Notes: generated from the sequence alone by a model not told the origin. 33,146 nucleotides of DNA from JBMOGA01 sp049318625 (GCA_049318625.1 JBMOGA010000043.1:1-33146), one strand, 5' to 3'; positions 15,562 through 24,690 are shown, counted from the first letter of the stretch. Program-made: numbers and translations.

Positions 15562-16716
15562 ATGTCCACGCCCCTTGTCTCATCCGGAACGGTATCGACG
15601 CAGACGGTCCGAGTGGCGCTCGGTGACCGCGCCTACGATGTCGTCATCGGGCCGGGACTGCTCGGCGAGGCCGGAACGTCCATTGCCGATCGGCTGCATG
15701 GCCGATGCGCCATCGTCACGGACGAGAACGTCGCCGCCCGTCATGCCGGCGCCCTGGAGGCCAGTCTCGTCGCGGCGGGCCGTCATCGCGGCACGATCGT
15801 GCTACCGCCGGGCGAGGGGACGAAGAGCTTTGCCGCATTGGGGCGGCTGGCCGAGTCGCTTCTGGCGATGGGCGTCGAGCGCGGTGATCTGGTGGTGGCG
15901 CTCGGCGGTGGCGTGATCGGCGATCTCGCGGGGTTCGCCGCCGCCATTCTGCGGCGCGGCGTTCGCTTCGTGCAGATCCCGACCAGCCTGCTGGCGCAGG
16001 TCGACAGCTCGGTCGGTGGCAAGACGGGCATCAACACGCCGCAAGGCAAGAACCTGGTCGGCAGCTTCCACCAGCCGAGCCTTGTGCTCGCCGATACGGA
16101 CGTGCTCGCGACGCTGCCCGACCGCGAGATGCGGGCCGGCTATGCCGAGGTGGCGAAATACGGGCTGCTGGGCGACGAGTCGTTCTTCGACTGGCTCGAC
16201 GCCCATGCACCCGCCGTGCTGGCGCGGCAGCGCGGGCCGCTGATCCACGCGGTCGCCACGAGCGTGCGCATGAAGGCCGAGATCGTGGCCCGCGACGAGA
16301 CCGAGACCGGCGATCGCGCCCTGCTCAATCTCGGCCACACGTTCGGTCATGCGCTGGAGGCCTTCACCGGCTATTCGCAGCGGCTGCTGCACGGCGAGGG
16401 CGTTTCCATCGGCATGTGCCTCGCCTTCCGGCTGTCGGAGCATCTCGATCTGTGTCCGCCGCAGACGTCGGCGCGCGTGGCGGCGCATCTGCGCCGGGCG
16501 GGCCTTCCCACGCGCATCGCCGAAATTCCCGGCGACCGGCCGGATGCGGCGACGCTGGTGCGGCTGATGGGGCAGGACAAGAAGGTGAAGGACGGGCGGT
16601 TGACGTTCATCCTGGCCCGGCGCATCGGCGAGGCCTTCATCACGCGCGATGTCGATGCCGCCCAGGTGGAGGCGTTTCTTGCGCACCTGTTGGCGAGCGA
16701 CGACACCGCACCTTGA
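15562..16716 (+). CDS. aroB: 3-dehydroquinate synthase
   Basis: AroB converts DAHP to 3-dehydroquinate, the second step of the shikimate pathway, using NAD and a divalent metal. The 384-aa product has PPGEGTKS (~82-89), the NAD-binding ALGGGVIGDLAGFAA (~113-127), PTSLLAQVDSSVGGKTGIN (~140-158), and the metal ligands Glu196 (AEVAKYG), His259 (GHTFGHALE) and His277 (LHGEG). ATG 15562 is preferred over ATG 15544 because TAGGA stands about 9 nt upstream of it. It follows aroK in a tight operon and precedes the CorC-like gene by 38 bp. Confidence 0.96.
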   Translation: MSTPLVSSGTVSTQTVRVALGDRAYDVVIGPGLLGEAGTSIADRLHGRCAIVTDENVAARHAGALEASLVAAGRHRGTIVLPPGEGTKSFAALGRLAESLLAMGVERGDLVVALGGGVIGDLAGFAAAILRRGVRFVQIPTSLLAQVDSSVGGKTGINTPQGKNLVGSFHQPSLVLADTDVLATLPDREMRAGYAEVAKYGLLGDESFFDWLDAHAPAVLARQRGPLIHAVATSVRMKAEIVARDETETGDRALLNLGHTFGHALEAFTGYSQRLLHGEGVSIGMCLAFRLSEHLDLCPPQTSARVAAHLRRAGLPTRIAEIPGDRPDAATLVRLMGQDKKVKDGRLTFILARRIGEAFITRDVDAAQVEAFLAHLLASDDTAP

Positions 16717-16754
16717 CGGAACAACGCGTGTTCATCTGACGGCGGCCCCGACCC

Positions 16755-18083
16755 ATGGCGATCGATCTCTCTCTCACTCTGCTGGTCTTCGTCGTTCTGC
16801 TGCTGCTCGTCCTGTCGGCGTTCTTCTCGGCCTCCGAGACGGCGCTGACGGCGGTATCGCGCGCGCGCATCCAGGCTCTGGAGAGCGAAGGCAGTGAGCG
16901 TGCGCGGCTGGTGAACCGCCTGCTCGTGGCGCCCGAGCGCATCATCGGCACCGTTCTGCTCGGCAACAATCTCGTCAACATCCTGGCGTCGTCGCTGACG
17001 ACCAGCGCGCTGATCGGGCTGTTCGGAGAGGCTGGCGTGCTCTACGCCACGATCGTCATGACCGTGCTGGTGGTGGTGTTCTCGGAGGTGCTGCCGAAGA
17101 CCTACGCCATCGCTTATCCCGACAAGATCTCGCTCTACGTCGCGCCGACCATGCGGGTGCTGATTACCGCGATGCGGCCGTTCACCAAGGCGATCGAGCT
17201 GTTCGTCGGCCAAATCCTGAAGCTGACGCCGTCGCGCCGGGACGACGAAGCCAACATCCTCGCAGCCCGCAAGGAGATCCGCGGCACGATCGAGCTGCAG
17301 ACCAAGGAAGGCACGGTGGCGCGGCACGATGCCGACATGCTGGGTGGCGTGCTCGACCTGCGCGAGTTGGAAGTCATCGACATCATGGTCCATCGCACCA
17401 AGATGGAGACCGTGAATGCCGACGATCCGCCGCAGAAGATCGTCGAAGACGTCGTGAAAAGCCAATACACCCGGGTGCCGATCTGGAAGGACGAGCCGGA
17501 AAACATCATTGGTGTGCTGCATACCAAGGATATGCTGTCGGCACTGGCCAAGGTGGGCTGGGATGGCGCCAAGCTCGACATCATGAGTTTTGCCACGCAG
17601 CCCTGGTTCGTGCCCGACTCGACGGGCGTGAAAGACCAGCTCAACGAGTTCCTGCGGCGCAAGGCGCAGCTCGCGCTGGTGGTCGACGAATACGGTGAGG
17701 TGCAGGGGCTCATCACGCTCGAGGACATCCTCGAGGAAATCGTCGGCCAGATTTCCGATGAGCACGACACCGAGGCGCAGGCGATCCGCGTGCAGCCCGA
17801 CGGCACGGTCAACGTCGACGGCACGGTCGCGATCCGGGATCTCAACCGCCATCTCGACTGGAGCCTGCCGGACGACGAGGCGACCACCATCGCGGGGCTG
17901 GTCATCCACGAGGCCGAGACCATTCCCGAGCCGGGGCAGGTGTTCACGTTCTACGGCATCCGGTTCGAGATCCTTCGCAAGAGCCGCAACAAGATCACGG
18001 CCTTGCGGATCAAGCCGGTGGAGCCGCGGGTGGCGGGGTCAAAGCGGCAGGCCGGCGACAGTGAAGGGCTCGGCGGCGGCTAA
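16755..18083 (+). CDS. HlyC/CorC (CNNM) family membrane protein
   Basis: The 442-aa product has a DUF21/CNNM transmembrane domain (~1-180: a first helix LSLTLLVFVVLLLLVLSAFF, the SASETALTAVSRARI signature, LLGNNLVNILASSL, FSEVLPKTYAI), a pair of CBS domains (~205-330, including VDEYGEVQGLITLEDILEEIVG), and a CorC_HlyC C-terminal domain (~350-430). The family takes part in magnesium or other divalent cation efflux; 'hemolysin' is a historic label. It lies 38 bp after aroB in the same direction, the usual aroK-aroB-CorC-like arrangement in alphaproteobacteria, and is probably cotranscribed. The cation is not predictable from the sequence. Confidence 0.92.
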   Translation: MAIDLSLTLLVFVVLLLLVLSAFFSASETALTAVSRARIQALESEGSERARLVNRLLVAPERIIGTVLLGNNLVNILASSLTTSALIGLFGEAGVLYATIVMTVLVVVFSEVLPKTYAIAYPDKISLYVAPTMRVLITAMRPFTKAIELFVGQILKLTPSRRDDEANILAARKEIRGTIELQTKEGTVARHDADMLGGVLDLRELEVIDIMVHRTKMETVNADDPPQKIVEDVVKSQYTRVPIWKDEPENIIGVLHTKDMLSALAKVGWDGAKLDIMSFATQPWFVPDSTGVKDQLNEFLRRKAQLALVVDEYGEVQGLITLEDILEEIVGQISDEHDTEAQAIRVQPDGTVNVDGTVAIRDLNRHLDWSLPDDEATTIAGLVIHEAETIPEPGQVFTFYGIRFEILRKSRNKITALRIKPVEPRVAGSKRQAGDSEGLGGG

Positions 18084-18161
18084 TTCCACGGTTTGCCGCT
18101 CACTCGCCAAGATTGCACCACAACCTGTCCAGCGATTCGGTCGACGGGCCGGAGGGGGATC

Positions 18162-19466
18162 ATGCGCGGCTGGTTCAAGCGGAATGACGGATTCGAGTGG
18201 AAGAAGTACGTGCGGACCACCGTTCGTCTTCGGCGCGAGAATCGCAAACAGAAGTTGGTGGCCGCCAAGGATGCCGTGGCCTCCGGGCTCAAGGAGGCCG
18301 GGTCACGGTCCGTCTCGGCGAGTGAAACCGCCGCGCAGGGGCTGTGGGGCGGCCTCAAGTCTATGCCGCGTGCCGTCTGGCTCATCCTTCTGATCGCCGT
18401 GCGCGCGGCCACTCGCGGCCTCGCCGTCGCGGCGCGGGCCATCGCTGCAACCCTTCGCCGGATCATCGACATGGCCAAGCCCGGTTTCTCAGCGCTCGTT
18501 GGATGGCTCGGCGCCCGTCCGGTCCGGCTCGGGGCTGCGGTTCTCGCCGGCATTGCCGCAACGTGGGGGCTTTCCCGCTACCGGGCCGAGGGGGCAGATC
18601 TCGAGGTGGTGGTGGCGCTGTGGATCGCCGCGGCGGCCGCGGCCGTCGCCCTGGTCCCGATCCTGCTGCCGATCGTGGCGCCGATTGCGCGCCGCGCGTC
18701 AGGTTGGGTCGCGTCGGCGGGATCGCGTGCCGGGTTGTCCCGGCGGACGATGACGGGCGCGGGGATCGCGGCCGGCGTCGTTGCGGTGGCGGCCGGTGGC
18801 TATGCGTTCGTGTCCGGCAGCGGCGTGCCGGCGCTACCCTCGGTGCCCAAACTTTCGCTGCTGTCGGCTCCGGAGATCTCCGGCCGCGCGGTCGCCGTCA
18901 GTGGCGACACGCTGCGGCTCGACGGCCGCCTGATCGGTCTCGCCGGCATCGAGGCGCCCGACCGCGGCCAATCCTGCACCAAGGGCGGGAACCGTCGCTG
19001 GCGGTGCGGAATCGCCGCGACCGAGGCGCTTGCGCAGAGGCTGAAGCGCCAGCCGGTCACCTGCGCGCCGGCCGGTGGCGAGGAACGTGGCCGGCAGCTC
19101 GCGCGGTGCCGGATCGGCAGCGAGGATCTGGCGGGGCTCCTGGTCCGCGAGGGGCACGTGTTCGCCGCCGCGGGATTCTTCTCGTCCTACGCCAGCCTCG
19201 AGACGACGGCGCGGACGCAGAAAGCGGGCCTGTGGGCTGGCGATGCCGAGCGACCGCAGGTGTGGAAATCGCGGCTGCTCGACGATGCCAAGAAGCGCGC
19301 GCCGAACCAGTGTCCCGTCAAGGGCGTGAAGGCGGCGTCGGGCCTGCGCTACGTGATGCCGTGGGAGGACGACTACGTGCGGGTGCGGGTGCGCGTCGAG
19401 CGCGGCGAGCGTTGGTTCTGCAGCGAGGATGAGGCGCGCACGGCGGGCTACAAGCTCGCCTCGTGA
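18162..19466 (+). CDS. Membrane-anchored thermonuclease-like protein with C-terminal sunset domain
   Basis: The 434-aa product starts with a basic cytoplasmic segment, then hydrophobic stretches at ~70-97, ~123-139, ~148-176 and ~197-218, an SNase-like domain (~240-372) and a C-terminal CPVKG...GERWFCSEDEARTAGYK block (~384-432) that resembles the small 'sunset' domain. In staphylococcal nuclease the key residues are two Asp, Arg35, Glu43 and Arg87. Here SGDT keeps the Asp (249), RGRQLA keeps an Arg (311), but the RLxGIDAPE block reads GLAGIEAPD. The counterpart of Arg35 is therefore Gly259, and Glu43 is Asp266. Activity is doubtful. Several Cys pairs (272, 282, 301, 316) suggest an oxidising compartment. 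GGAGGGGG stands just before the ATG. It is convergent with the protease gene, only 7 bp between stops. Confidence 0.8.
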   Translation: MRGWFKRNDGFEWKKYVRTTVRLRRENRKQKLVAAKDAVASGLKEAGSRSVSASETAAQGLWGGLKSMPRAVWLILLIAVRAATRGLAVAARAIAATLRRIIDMAKPGFSALVGWLGARPVRLGAAVLAGIAATWGLSRYRAEGADLEVVVALWIAAAAAAVALVPILLPIVAPIARRASGWVASAGSRAGLSRRTMTGAGIAAGVVAVAAGGYAFVSGSGVPALPSVPKLSLLSAPEISGRAVAVSGDTLRLDGRLIGLAGIEAPDRGQSCTKGGNRRWRCGIAATEALAQRLKRQPVTCAPAGGEERGRQLARCRIGSEDLAGLLVREGHVFAAAGFFSSYASLETTARTQKAGLWAGDAERPQVWKSRLLDDAKKRAPNQCPVKGVKAASGLRYVMPWEDDYVRVRVRVERGERWFCSEDEARTAGYKLAS

Positions 19467-19473
19467 GGCCATT

Positions 19474-20484
19474 TCAACCGGTCGCGCGTTCATCCGGCGT
19501 CAGGCTGACCGACATTCGCACTCCGCTTCGCAGGATTTCCGCCGACGCGGTGCGCCCAATCCAGGCGTGATTGAGAAGGCGGGCGATGTCGTCGACACCG
19601 GTGACGGCTTCGCCGTGAATGGTCAACACGATATCGCCGGCCTGGAGTCTGGCTTTCGCGGCCGGACTGTCGGTCTGCACCTCGACGATCCGGACCGCCG
19701 TCGTTTGCGATACGCCGGCGAGGTCGCGCAGGCGCGAGGGCAAGGGGGTCTGTTCGGCGGCGATGCCGAGGCGGGCGCGGCGTACACGGCCATGCTGGAG
19801 GATCTGCGTCACCACCAGCAGTGCGGTGTTGGCGGCCACCGAGAAGCAGATGCCCTGGGCGCCCATGATCATCGCGGTGTTGATGCCGATGACCTCGCCA
19901 GCCGACGATACCAGCGGGCCGCCCGAATTGCCCGGGTTCAAGGCGGCGTCGGTCTGTATGACGTCGGCGATCATCCGCCCGTTCTGGGCGCGCAAGGACC
20001 GGCCGACGGCGCTGACGATGCCGGCGGTGACGGTGCTCTCGAAGCCGAGCGGATTGCCGATGGCGACCGCGATCTGGCCCTGGCGTTCGGCCTTCGAGTT
20101 TCCGAGGCGGGCGGCGGGCAGGCTGTCCGCCGTCTCGGCCCGCAACACCGCGAGGTCGGTATCGCCGTCGCGGCCGAGCACGCGGGCGCGGATCTGGCGG
20201 CCGTCGGTCAGCGCCATGTCGATCTCGCGGGCGCCGTCGACGACGTGGTTGTTGGTCAGCGCGAGGCCGTCCGGCGAGATCACGACGCCGCTGCCCGAGC
20301 CGTTGGCCGCGCGCGTGCCACCGCGCACCTGGAGATGCACGACGGACGGCGACACCGTGTCGACCACGCCGACGACGGTGCGTGAATAGGCGTCGAGTAG
20401 CGCCGGATCGTCGGGGCGCGCGTGCGCCGGGTCGCGCTGTGCCGACGTACGATCGTGGCCGAGCCATCCCAGGTGGAATTGCAT
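19474..20484 (-). CDS. HtrA-like (S1C) trypsin-fold serine protease with one PDZ domain
   Basis: The 336-aa product has a complete chymotrypsin-like triad: His80 (LTNNHVVDG), Asp110 (DGDTDLAVL) and Ser187 (NPGNSGGPL), plus IAVAIGNPLGFESTVTAGIVSAVGR in parts, and a single C-terminal PDZ domain (~240-325, DSPAAKARLQAGDIVLTIHGEAV). Unlike DegP it shows no signal peptide or membrane segment at the N-terminus (MQFHLGWLGHDRTSAQ), so it is probably cytoplasmic, or is exported by a route not visible here. The ribosome site is weak (CGGAACG). Family role: regulated proteolysis or quality control. It lies 79 bp downstream of the acyl-CoA ligase gene in the same direction, so it might be read through from that unit. 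Confidence 0.9.
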   Translation of the reverse strand: MQFHLGWLGHDRTSAQRDPAHARPDDPALLDAYSRTVVGVVDTVSPSVVHLQVRGGTRAANGSGSGVVISPDGLALTNNHVVDGAREIDMALTDGRQIRARVLGRDGDTDLAVLRAETADSLPAARLGNSKAERQGQIAVAIGNPLGFESTVTAGIVSAVGRSLRAQNGRMIADVIQTDAALNPGNSGGPLVSSAGEVIGINTAMIMGAQGICFSVAANTALLVVTQILQHGRVRRARLGIAAEQTPLPSRLRDLAGVSQTTAVRIVEVQTDSPAAKARLQAGDIVLTIHGEAVTGVDDIARLLNHAWIGRTASAEILRSGVRMSVSLTPDERATG

Positions 20485-20563
20485 GATGCGCGTTCCGCTG
20501 AACCTTGATCGTCCTCATATGGGGCGCCGAATTCGGCATCGGGAGGGCAAGTGCGTCAGCCCT

Positions 20564-22183
20564 TCAGCCTGTCTTGGCCTGTTCCCGAAGGACGAACTTC
20601 TGGATCTTGCCGGTGCTGGTCTTCGGCAGCGGGCCGAACACCACGGTGCGGGGGATCTTGAAGGCGGCCATGTTGGCGCGGCAGAAGGCGACGATGTCTT
20701 CGGCGGCGACGGGCCCGGCGTCCGGCTTCAAGGTGACGAAGGCGCAGGGGCTTTCGCCCCATCGCGGGTCGGGGCGCGCGACGACGGCGGCTTCCATCAC
20801 GGCGGGATGCCGGTACAGCACTTCCTCGACCTCGAGCGACGAGATGTTCTCGCCGCCGGAGATGATGATGTCCTTCAAGCGATCCTTGACCTCGATGTAG
20901 GCGTCGGGCTGCCAGACCGCGAGGTCGCCGGAATGGTACCAGCCGCCGTGGAACGCCTCGTCCGTGGCGGCCGGGTTCTTGAGATAGCCCTTCATCAGGG
21001 TGTTGCCGCGCAGCAGGATCTCGCCGACGGTTTCGCCATCGCGCGGGACCGCGCCGAGGGTGTCCGGGTTGGCGACGATCATGTCCTCGACGAGGGCGTG
21101 CGGGATGCCCTGGCGCGCCATCAGGCGATAGCGCGTGTCGACCGGGCCGGTGTCCCAGCTCTTGTCGTGGACGCAGGTGGTCGATGGCCCGTAGCTCTCG
21201 GTGGTGCCATAGGCGTGCAGCACTTCGAAGCCCATCGCCTCCATGTTGCGTATCACCGCGGAGGGCGGCGCGGCACCGCCCGTCATCACGCGCGGCCGGA
21301 CGGGCAGCGCGCGCTTGGCCTCGGCCGGCGCGTGCACCAGCATGTTGAGCACGATGGGCGCGCCGCACATGTGGGTGACATGGTGCGCGGCGATGAGGTC
21401 GAAGATGCGCTTCGGGTCGATCCGGCGCAGGCAGACATGGGTGCCGACGGCGGCGGTGACGGCCCAGGTATAGGTCCAGCCGGAGCAATGGAACATCGGC
21501 AGCGTCCACAGGTAGACGCTGTCGTGGTCGAGCTTGAAGGTCAGCGCGTTCGAGATGGCGTTGAGGTGGGCGCCACGATGGCTGTAGACGGCGCCCTTGG
21601 GATTGCCGGTGGTGCCCGAGGTATACAGCAGGCAGATCGACTCCCACTCGTCCAGCGGTCCCTCGAAGGCGAAGGCGGGATCGCCCGAGGCCAGAAAATC
21701 CTCATACTCGATGCCGCCGCAGGATGGCGCGTCGGGAAGCTCCGCATCGGCGATGTCGACGACGAACGGCCGGCGGGCTGCGCGCTGCAGCGCCGGGCCG
21801 ACGGTGGCATGGTACTCGCGGTCGGCGAGGAAGACCTTGGCCTCGCCGTGGTCGAGGCAGAAGGCGATGAGGGCGGCGTCGAGCCTCGTATTGATGGGGT
21901 TCAGCACGGCGCCCAGCATCGGCACCGCATAGTGCGCCTCGAGCAGGGCCGGGGTGTTGGCGGCCAGGATGGCGACGGTGTCGCCGCGCCGCACGCCGGC
22001 CGAAGCGAGCGCACCGGCTAGGCGGCGGCAGCGGGCGTAGAGTTCGGCATAGGTGAAGCGGCGATCGCCGTGAATGACCGCGGTGCGCTCCGGAAAATAG
22101 GAGGCCGCGCGGGTCAGGAAGCTCACGGGCGTCAGCGGCACGTGGTTGGCAGGGCGCTTGGCAAGCTCCGGGCGTTCGGTCAC
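20564..22183 (-). CDS. Acyl-CoA synthetase (AMP-forming ligase)
   Basis: The 539-aa product is an ANL-superfamily ligase: P-loop YTSGTTGNPKGA (187-198), AYGTTESYGP, the Asp of YHSGDLAVW, the hinge/A8 region RLKDIIISGGENISSLEVEE, and the catalytic Lys in PKTSTGKIQKF near the C-terminus. It activates a carboxylic acid to an acyl-AMP and then a CoA thioester. The overall pattern resembles medium-chain and DmdB-like 3-methylmercaptopropionate ligases, but the substrate is not fixed by these motifs. I chose the GTG at 22183: it lies just after the stop of the aldo/keto reductase gene with GGAG about 9 nt upstream, whereas the in-frame ATG at 22216 would overlap that gene. It is the last gene of the five-gene minus-strand unit. 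Confidence 0.92.
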   Translation of the reverse strand: MTERPELAKRPANHVPLTPVSFLTRAASYFPERTAVIHGDRRFTYAELYARCRRLAGALASAGVRRGDTVAILAANTPALLEAHYAVPMLGAVLNPINTRLDAALIAFCLDHGEAKVFLADREYHATVGPALQRAARRPFVVDIADAELPDAPSCGGIEYEDFLASGDPAFAFEGPLDEWESICLLYTSGTTGNPKGAVYSHRGAHLNAISNALTFKLDHDSVYLWTLPMFHCSGWTYTWAVTAAVGTHVCLRRIDPKRIFDLIAAHHVTHMCGAPIVLNMLVHAPAEAKRALPVRPRVMTGGAAPPSAVIRNMEAMGFEVLHAYGTTESYGPSTTCVHDKSWDTGPVDTRYRLMARQGIPHALVEDMIVANPDTLGAVPRDGETVGEILLRGNTLMKGYLKNPAATDEAFHGGWYHSGDLAVWQPDAYIEVKDRLKDIIISGGENISSLEVEEVLYRHPAVMEAAVVARPDPRWGESPCAFVTLKPDAGPVAAEDIVAFCRANMAAFKIPRTVVFGPLPKTSTGKIQKFVLREQAKTG

Positions 22184-22196
22184 GGGGCGGGTCTCC

Positions 22197-23195
22197 TCAG
22201 CCGTAGCGTTCGGCACCGTACCATTGCGCGTCCGTATAGCGATCGCCGGCCGCGAACCCGCGTGGGAGTGCGCGCTCGATCGCGACCAGATCTGCGGCGC
22301 TCAGCGCCAGTTCGGTCGCGGCGATGTTCTCTTCCAGATGGCCGATGCGGCGGGTACCCGGAATGGGGACGACGTGCTCGCCCTGGGCCAGAACCCAGGC
22401 CAACGCCAGCTTGGCCGGGGTCGTGCCCTTTTCGGCCGCCAGAGCCTCGAAACGGGCGAGCCACGCGAGGTTGCGACTCCAGTTCGGCTCGACGAACCGT
22501 GGCGACCCGCGGCGGAAATCGTTCTGCCCCAGCGTCTCGGGTTCGCGGACCTTGCCGGTGAGGAAACCGCGGCCCAAGGCGCCGAACGGCACGAACGCGA
22601 CGCCGAGCTCGCGGCAGGCCTGGATCACGCCGAGGTCGGGTCCCCGCGTCCACAACGAGTACTCCGATTGCACGGCGGCAACGGGGTGGACGGCGTGGGC
22701 GCGGCGCAGTGTGTCGGGGGCGATCTCGGAAAAGCCGATGGCGCCGATCTTGCCGGCCTCGATCTGGCGGGCGAGCGCGGCCGTGATCTCCTCGACGGGC
22801 CGGCGCGGATCGACGCGGTGGACGTAGTAGAGGTCGATGTGATCGGTGCCGAGCCGGCGCATCGAGGCTTCGAGGGCCTCGATCATGTGGGCTGGGCTAT
22901 TGTCGAACGTGCGTTCGCCGGCTGGCGTGCGGATGATGCCGAACTTGGTGGCGAGCGTGATCCGCGCGCGGCGGGTGCGGTCCTCGGCGAGGAACTTGCC
23001 GAGCAGCGTTTCGTTGCTGCCGTTGCCGTAGACGTTGGCGGTGTCCCAGAAGTCGACCCCGATTTCGAGGGCGCGCGCCATGACGGCACGCGACTCCGTC
23101 TCGTCGGCCGGTCCGTAGAACCCGGCCCAGCTCATGCACCCGAGCCCCATCGAGGCAACCCACGGGCCGCTCGCACCCAGACGGCGCTTTTTCAT
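22197..23195 (-). CDS. Aldo/keto reductase
   Basis: The 332-aa product is a complete (beta/alpha)8 aldo/keto reductase of the YajO/Tas-like group. The catalytic tetrad is Asp51 and Tyr56 (DTANVYGNGSNE), Lys84 (ATKFG) and His126 (YYVHRVD). The C-terminal IPGTRRIGHLEENIAA is the NADPH-binding loop. It would reduce an aldehyde or ketone with NADPH. The ATG at 23195 has a strong GGGAGGAAAG site, which rules out the longer in-frame start at 23411. It lies 26 bp after the DUF6285 gene and 13 bp before the ligase GTG, so it is part of the same unit. Confidence 0.93.
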   Translation of the reverse strand: MKKRRLGASGPWVASMGLGCMSWAGFYGPADETESRAVMARALEIGVDFWDTANVYGNGSNETLLGKFLAEDRTRRARITLATKFGIIRTPAGERTFDNSPAHMIEALEASMRRLGTDHIDLYYVHRVDPRRPVEEITAALARQIEAGKIGAIGFSEIAPDTLRRAHAVHPVAAVQSEYSLWTRGPDLGVIQACRELGVAFVPFGALGRGFLTGKVREPETLGQNDFRRGSPRFVEPNWSRNLAWLARFEALAAEKGTTPAKLALAWVLAQGEHVVPIPGTRRIGHLEENIAATELALSAADLVAIERALPRGFAAGDRYTDAQWYGAERYG

Positions 23196-23221
23196 TCTTT
23201 CCTCCCAGGCCGTTGCAGGTT

Positions 23222-23581
23222 TCAGGCGACGATACCGCGCGCCGCCAGAAACTTCGGATTGCGCACCTTCAACTCGGCGACGACGACGCTGCGCAGTTGC
23301 GCCCGCAGGTCCGGCTGGCTCGAGTCGCTGACCCGGCCGCTCCGGATATCGGCGACGAGGCTCGCCGCCGTGCCGTCGGCCTCCGGGTAGAGGGCGTCCA
23401 GCAGCGACCACAACGCGGAGTCGCCGTCGGCGATGATGTCGCGACGGGCGATATCGAGCGCGTTGGCGATCATGGCCGCGGCATAGCGCCGGTCGGGCGG
23501 CAGCGCCGGCAGGATTTCGGTCTGCAGCGTGTGGCTGACCAGCTCGATCAGCGTTTCGGCCGAGATGCGTTTCACCGCCAC
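23222..23581 (-). CDS. DUF6285-like small protein
   Basis: The 119-aa product (VAVKRISAETLIELVSHTLQ at the start) is a soluble, mostly helical protein with a central DRRYAAAMIANALDIARRD and the C-terminal LKVRNPKFLA. It resembles DUF6285, a short domain often encoded next to phosphotransferases linked to acyl-CoA metabolism; this is from memory. The GTG at 23581 has AAGGAGG 6 nt upstream and overlaps the end of the phosphotransferase gene by 10 bp, so translation is probably coupled. The function is unknown; the overlap suggests a partner or regulator of the phosphotransferase. Confidence 0.85.
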   Translation of the reverse strand: MAVKRISAETLIELVSHTLQTEILPALPPDRRYAAAMIANALDIARRDIIADGDSALWSLLDALYPEADGTAASLVADIRSGRVSDSSQPDLRAQLRSVVVAELKVRNPKFLAARGIVA

Positions 23582-24690
23582 GGCACGCCTCCTTGCGCTT
23601 CGATGCTCTCGATCAAGTCGAGGGCATCCAGCTCCATTTCGGGTGGCATCAGCCCGGTCAGCGCCAGCTCGAGCGCGGTCTCGCCGCCGCTGCGGTAGCG
23701 GTCGCCCTGCAGCACCGCCACGGTCGCCCATTTGGCGAGGGCGAAGATCTCCCAGAACGGGACCACGCGGCGATCGAGCGGCTCCTCGCTCACCGAATCG
23801 TAGCCCCGGTAAAGCGGCTCGCGATCGGCGATGCCGCCAACCTCGCGGGTGTCGGCGCCGAAGCGCCAGCAGCGTGCGCACAGCCAGCCGATATCCTCGG
23901 CGGGATCGCCCCAGTGGGCGAATTCCCAGTCGAGCACGGCGATCAATCTTCCGTCTTCGACGAGGTAATTGCCGGTGCGGAAGTCACCGTGGACGAGGGC
24001 GAGTGGCCGCCGCTCCGGCGCGTTGCGGTCGAGCCAGGAGAGCACGTACTCGAGGGCTGGGCGCGCGTCGGCGGAGGTGTCGAGCGCGGCGCGCAGTCGT
24101 TGCACTTCGGTATGGGCAGCGGGACGTATCGGCAGCGTGAGCGCCGGCAGCGCGACCGACGACGGCGTCATCGCATGGATGCGCGCCAACGCGCGGCCAA
24201 GATCCTCCGCCAGCGACGGGCCGAACGCGGCGATGCGCGGATCGCGGACGATGCGCCGGCCTTGGGCGACGCCCGGCGCCAAGCGCTGAATGAGGAAGGG
24301 CGCGCCGATCACACGCGGGTCGGGACATCGTGCGATCGGCTCGGCAACCGTTACGCCCGCCCGGTGGGCAGCTTGCAGCACGGCGAACTCGCTGGCGCGG
24401 TCGATGCTCAGCGGGATGCGGGCGGCGGCATCGGTGCGCAGCACCCAGCTGTGGCGGCCGGGGTGGGCGCCACCTTCGCATTCCACCTCGAGGCGCCAGT
24501 TCTCCTGAACAGCACCACCGTGCAGCACGACCGCCTCGGTAACGGTGACGCGGGTTGCCGCCAACTCGCTGGTGAGCCAGGCGGTGAGCGGGGCGAGGTT
24601 GTCCGGATCCAGCGTGCGACGGCGTTCCCCTGTCGAGACGCCCTTGGCTTTTCGCGCTGCGGCGGCGGCGCTGTCGTCGGGGGCGGTCAT
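23572..24690 (-). CDS. APH-like phosphotransferase family protein
   Basis: The 372-aa product has a kinase-like fold of the aminoglycoside phosphotransferase superfamily: N-lobe with VLRTDAA (~83-89), C-lobe LVHGDFRTGN (232-241) with His234, Asp236 and Asn241, and VLDWEFAHWGDPAEDIGWL, where Asp254 is the metal ligand. The closest recalled group is the ACAD10/ACAD11-like phosphotransferases associated with acyl-CoA metabolism (for example of hydroxy-acyl compounds), not antibiotic resistance. The N-terminal ~25 residues are low-complexity. Its ATG overlaps the DUF1993 stop as ATGA, and it overlaps the DUF6285 gene by 10 bp. Confidence 0.9.
   Translation of the reverse strand: MTAPDDSAAAAARKAKGVSTGERRRTLDPDNLAPLTAWLTSELAATRVTVTEAVVLHGGAVQENWRLEVECEGGAHPGRHSWVLRTDAAARIPLSIDRASEFAVLQAAHRAGVTVAEPIARCPDPRVIGAPFLIQRLAPGVAQGRRIVRDPRIAAFGPSLAEDLGRALARIHAMTPSSVALPALTLPIRPAAHTEVQRLRAALDTSADARPALEYVLSWLDRNAPERRPLALVHGDFRTGNYLVEDGRLIAVLDWEFAHWGDPAEDIGWLCARCWRFGADTREVGGIADREPLYRGYDSVSEEPLDRRVVPFWEIFALAKWATVAVLQGDRYRSGGETALELALTGLMPPEMELDALDLIESIEAQGGVPWR

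Noticed and set aside
16371..17909. A ~510-codon minus-strand frame across aroB and the CorC-like gene
   Set aside because: It spans two certain genes antisense and has no recognisable domain.
20483..22021. A ~510-codon plus-strand frame opposite the acyl-CoA ligase
   Set aside because: The ligase motifs on the minus strand are unambiguous; this frame is its shadow.
23572..24690. Reading the phosphotransferase as an aminoglycoside-resistance gene
   Set aside because: The superfamily fold is shared, but the operon with DUF6285, reductase and acyl-CoA ligase points to metabolic phosphotransferases.
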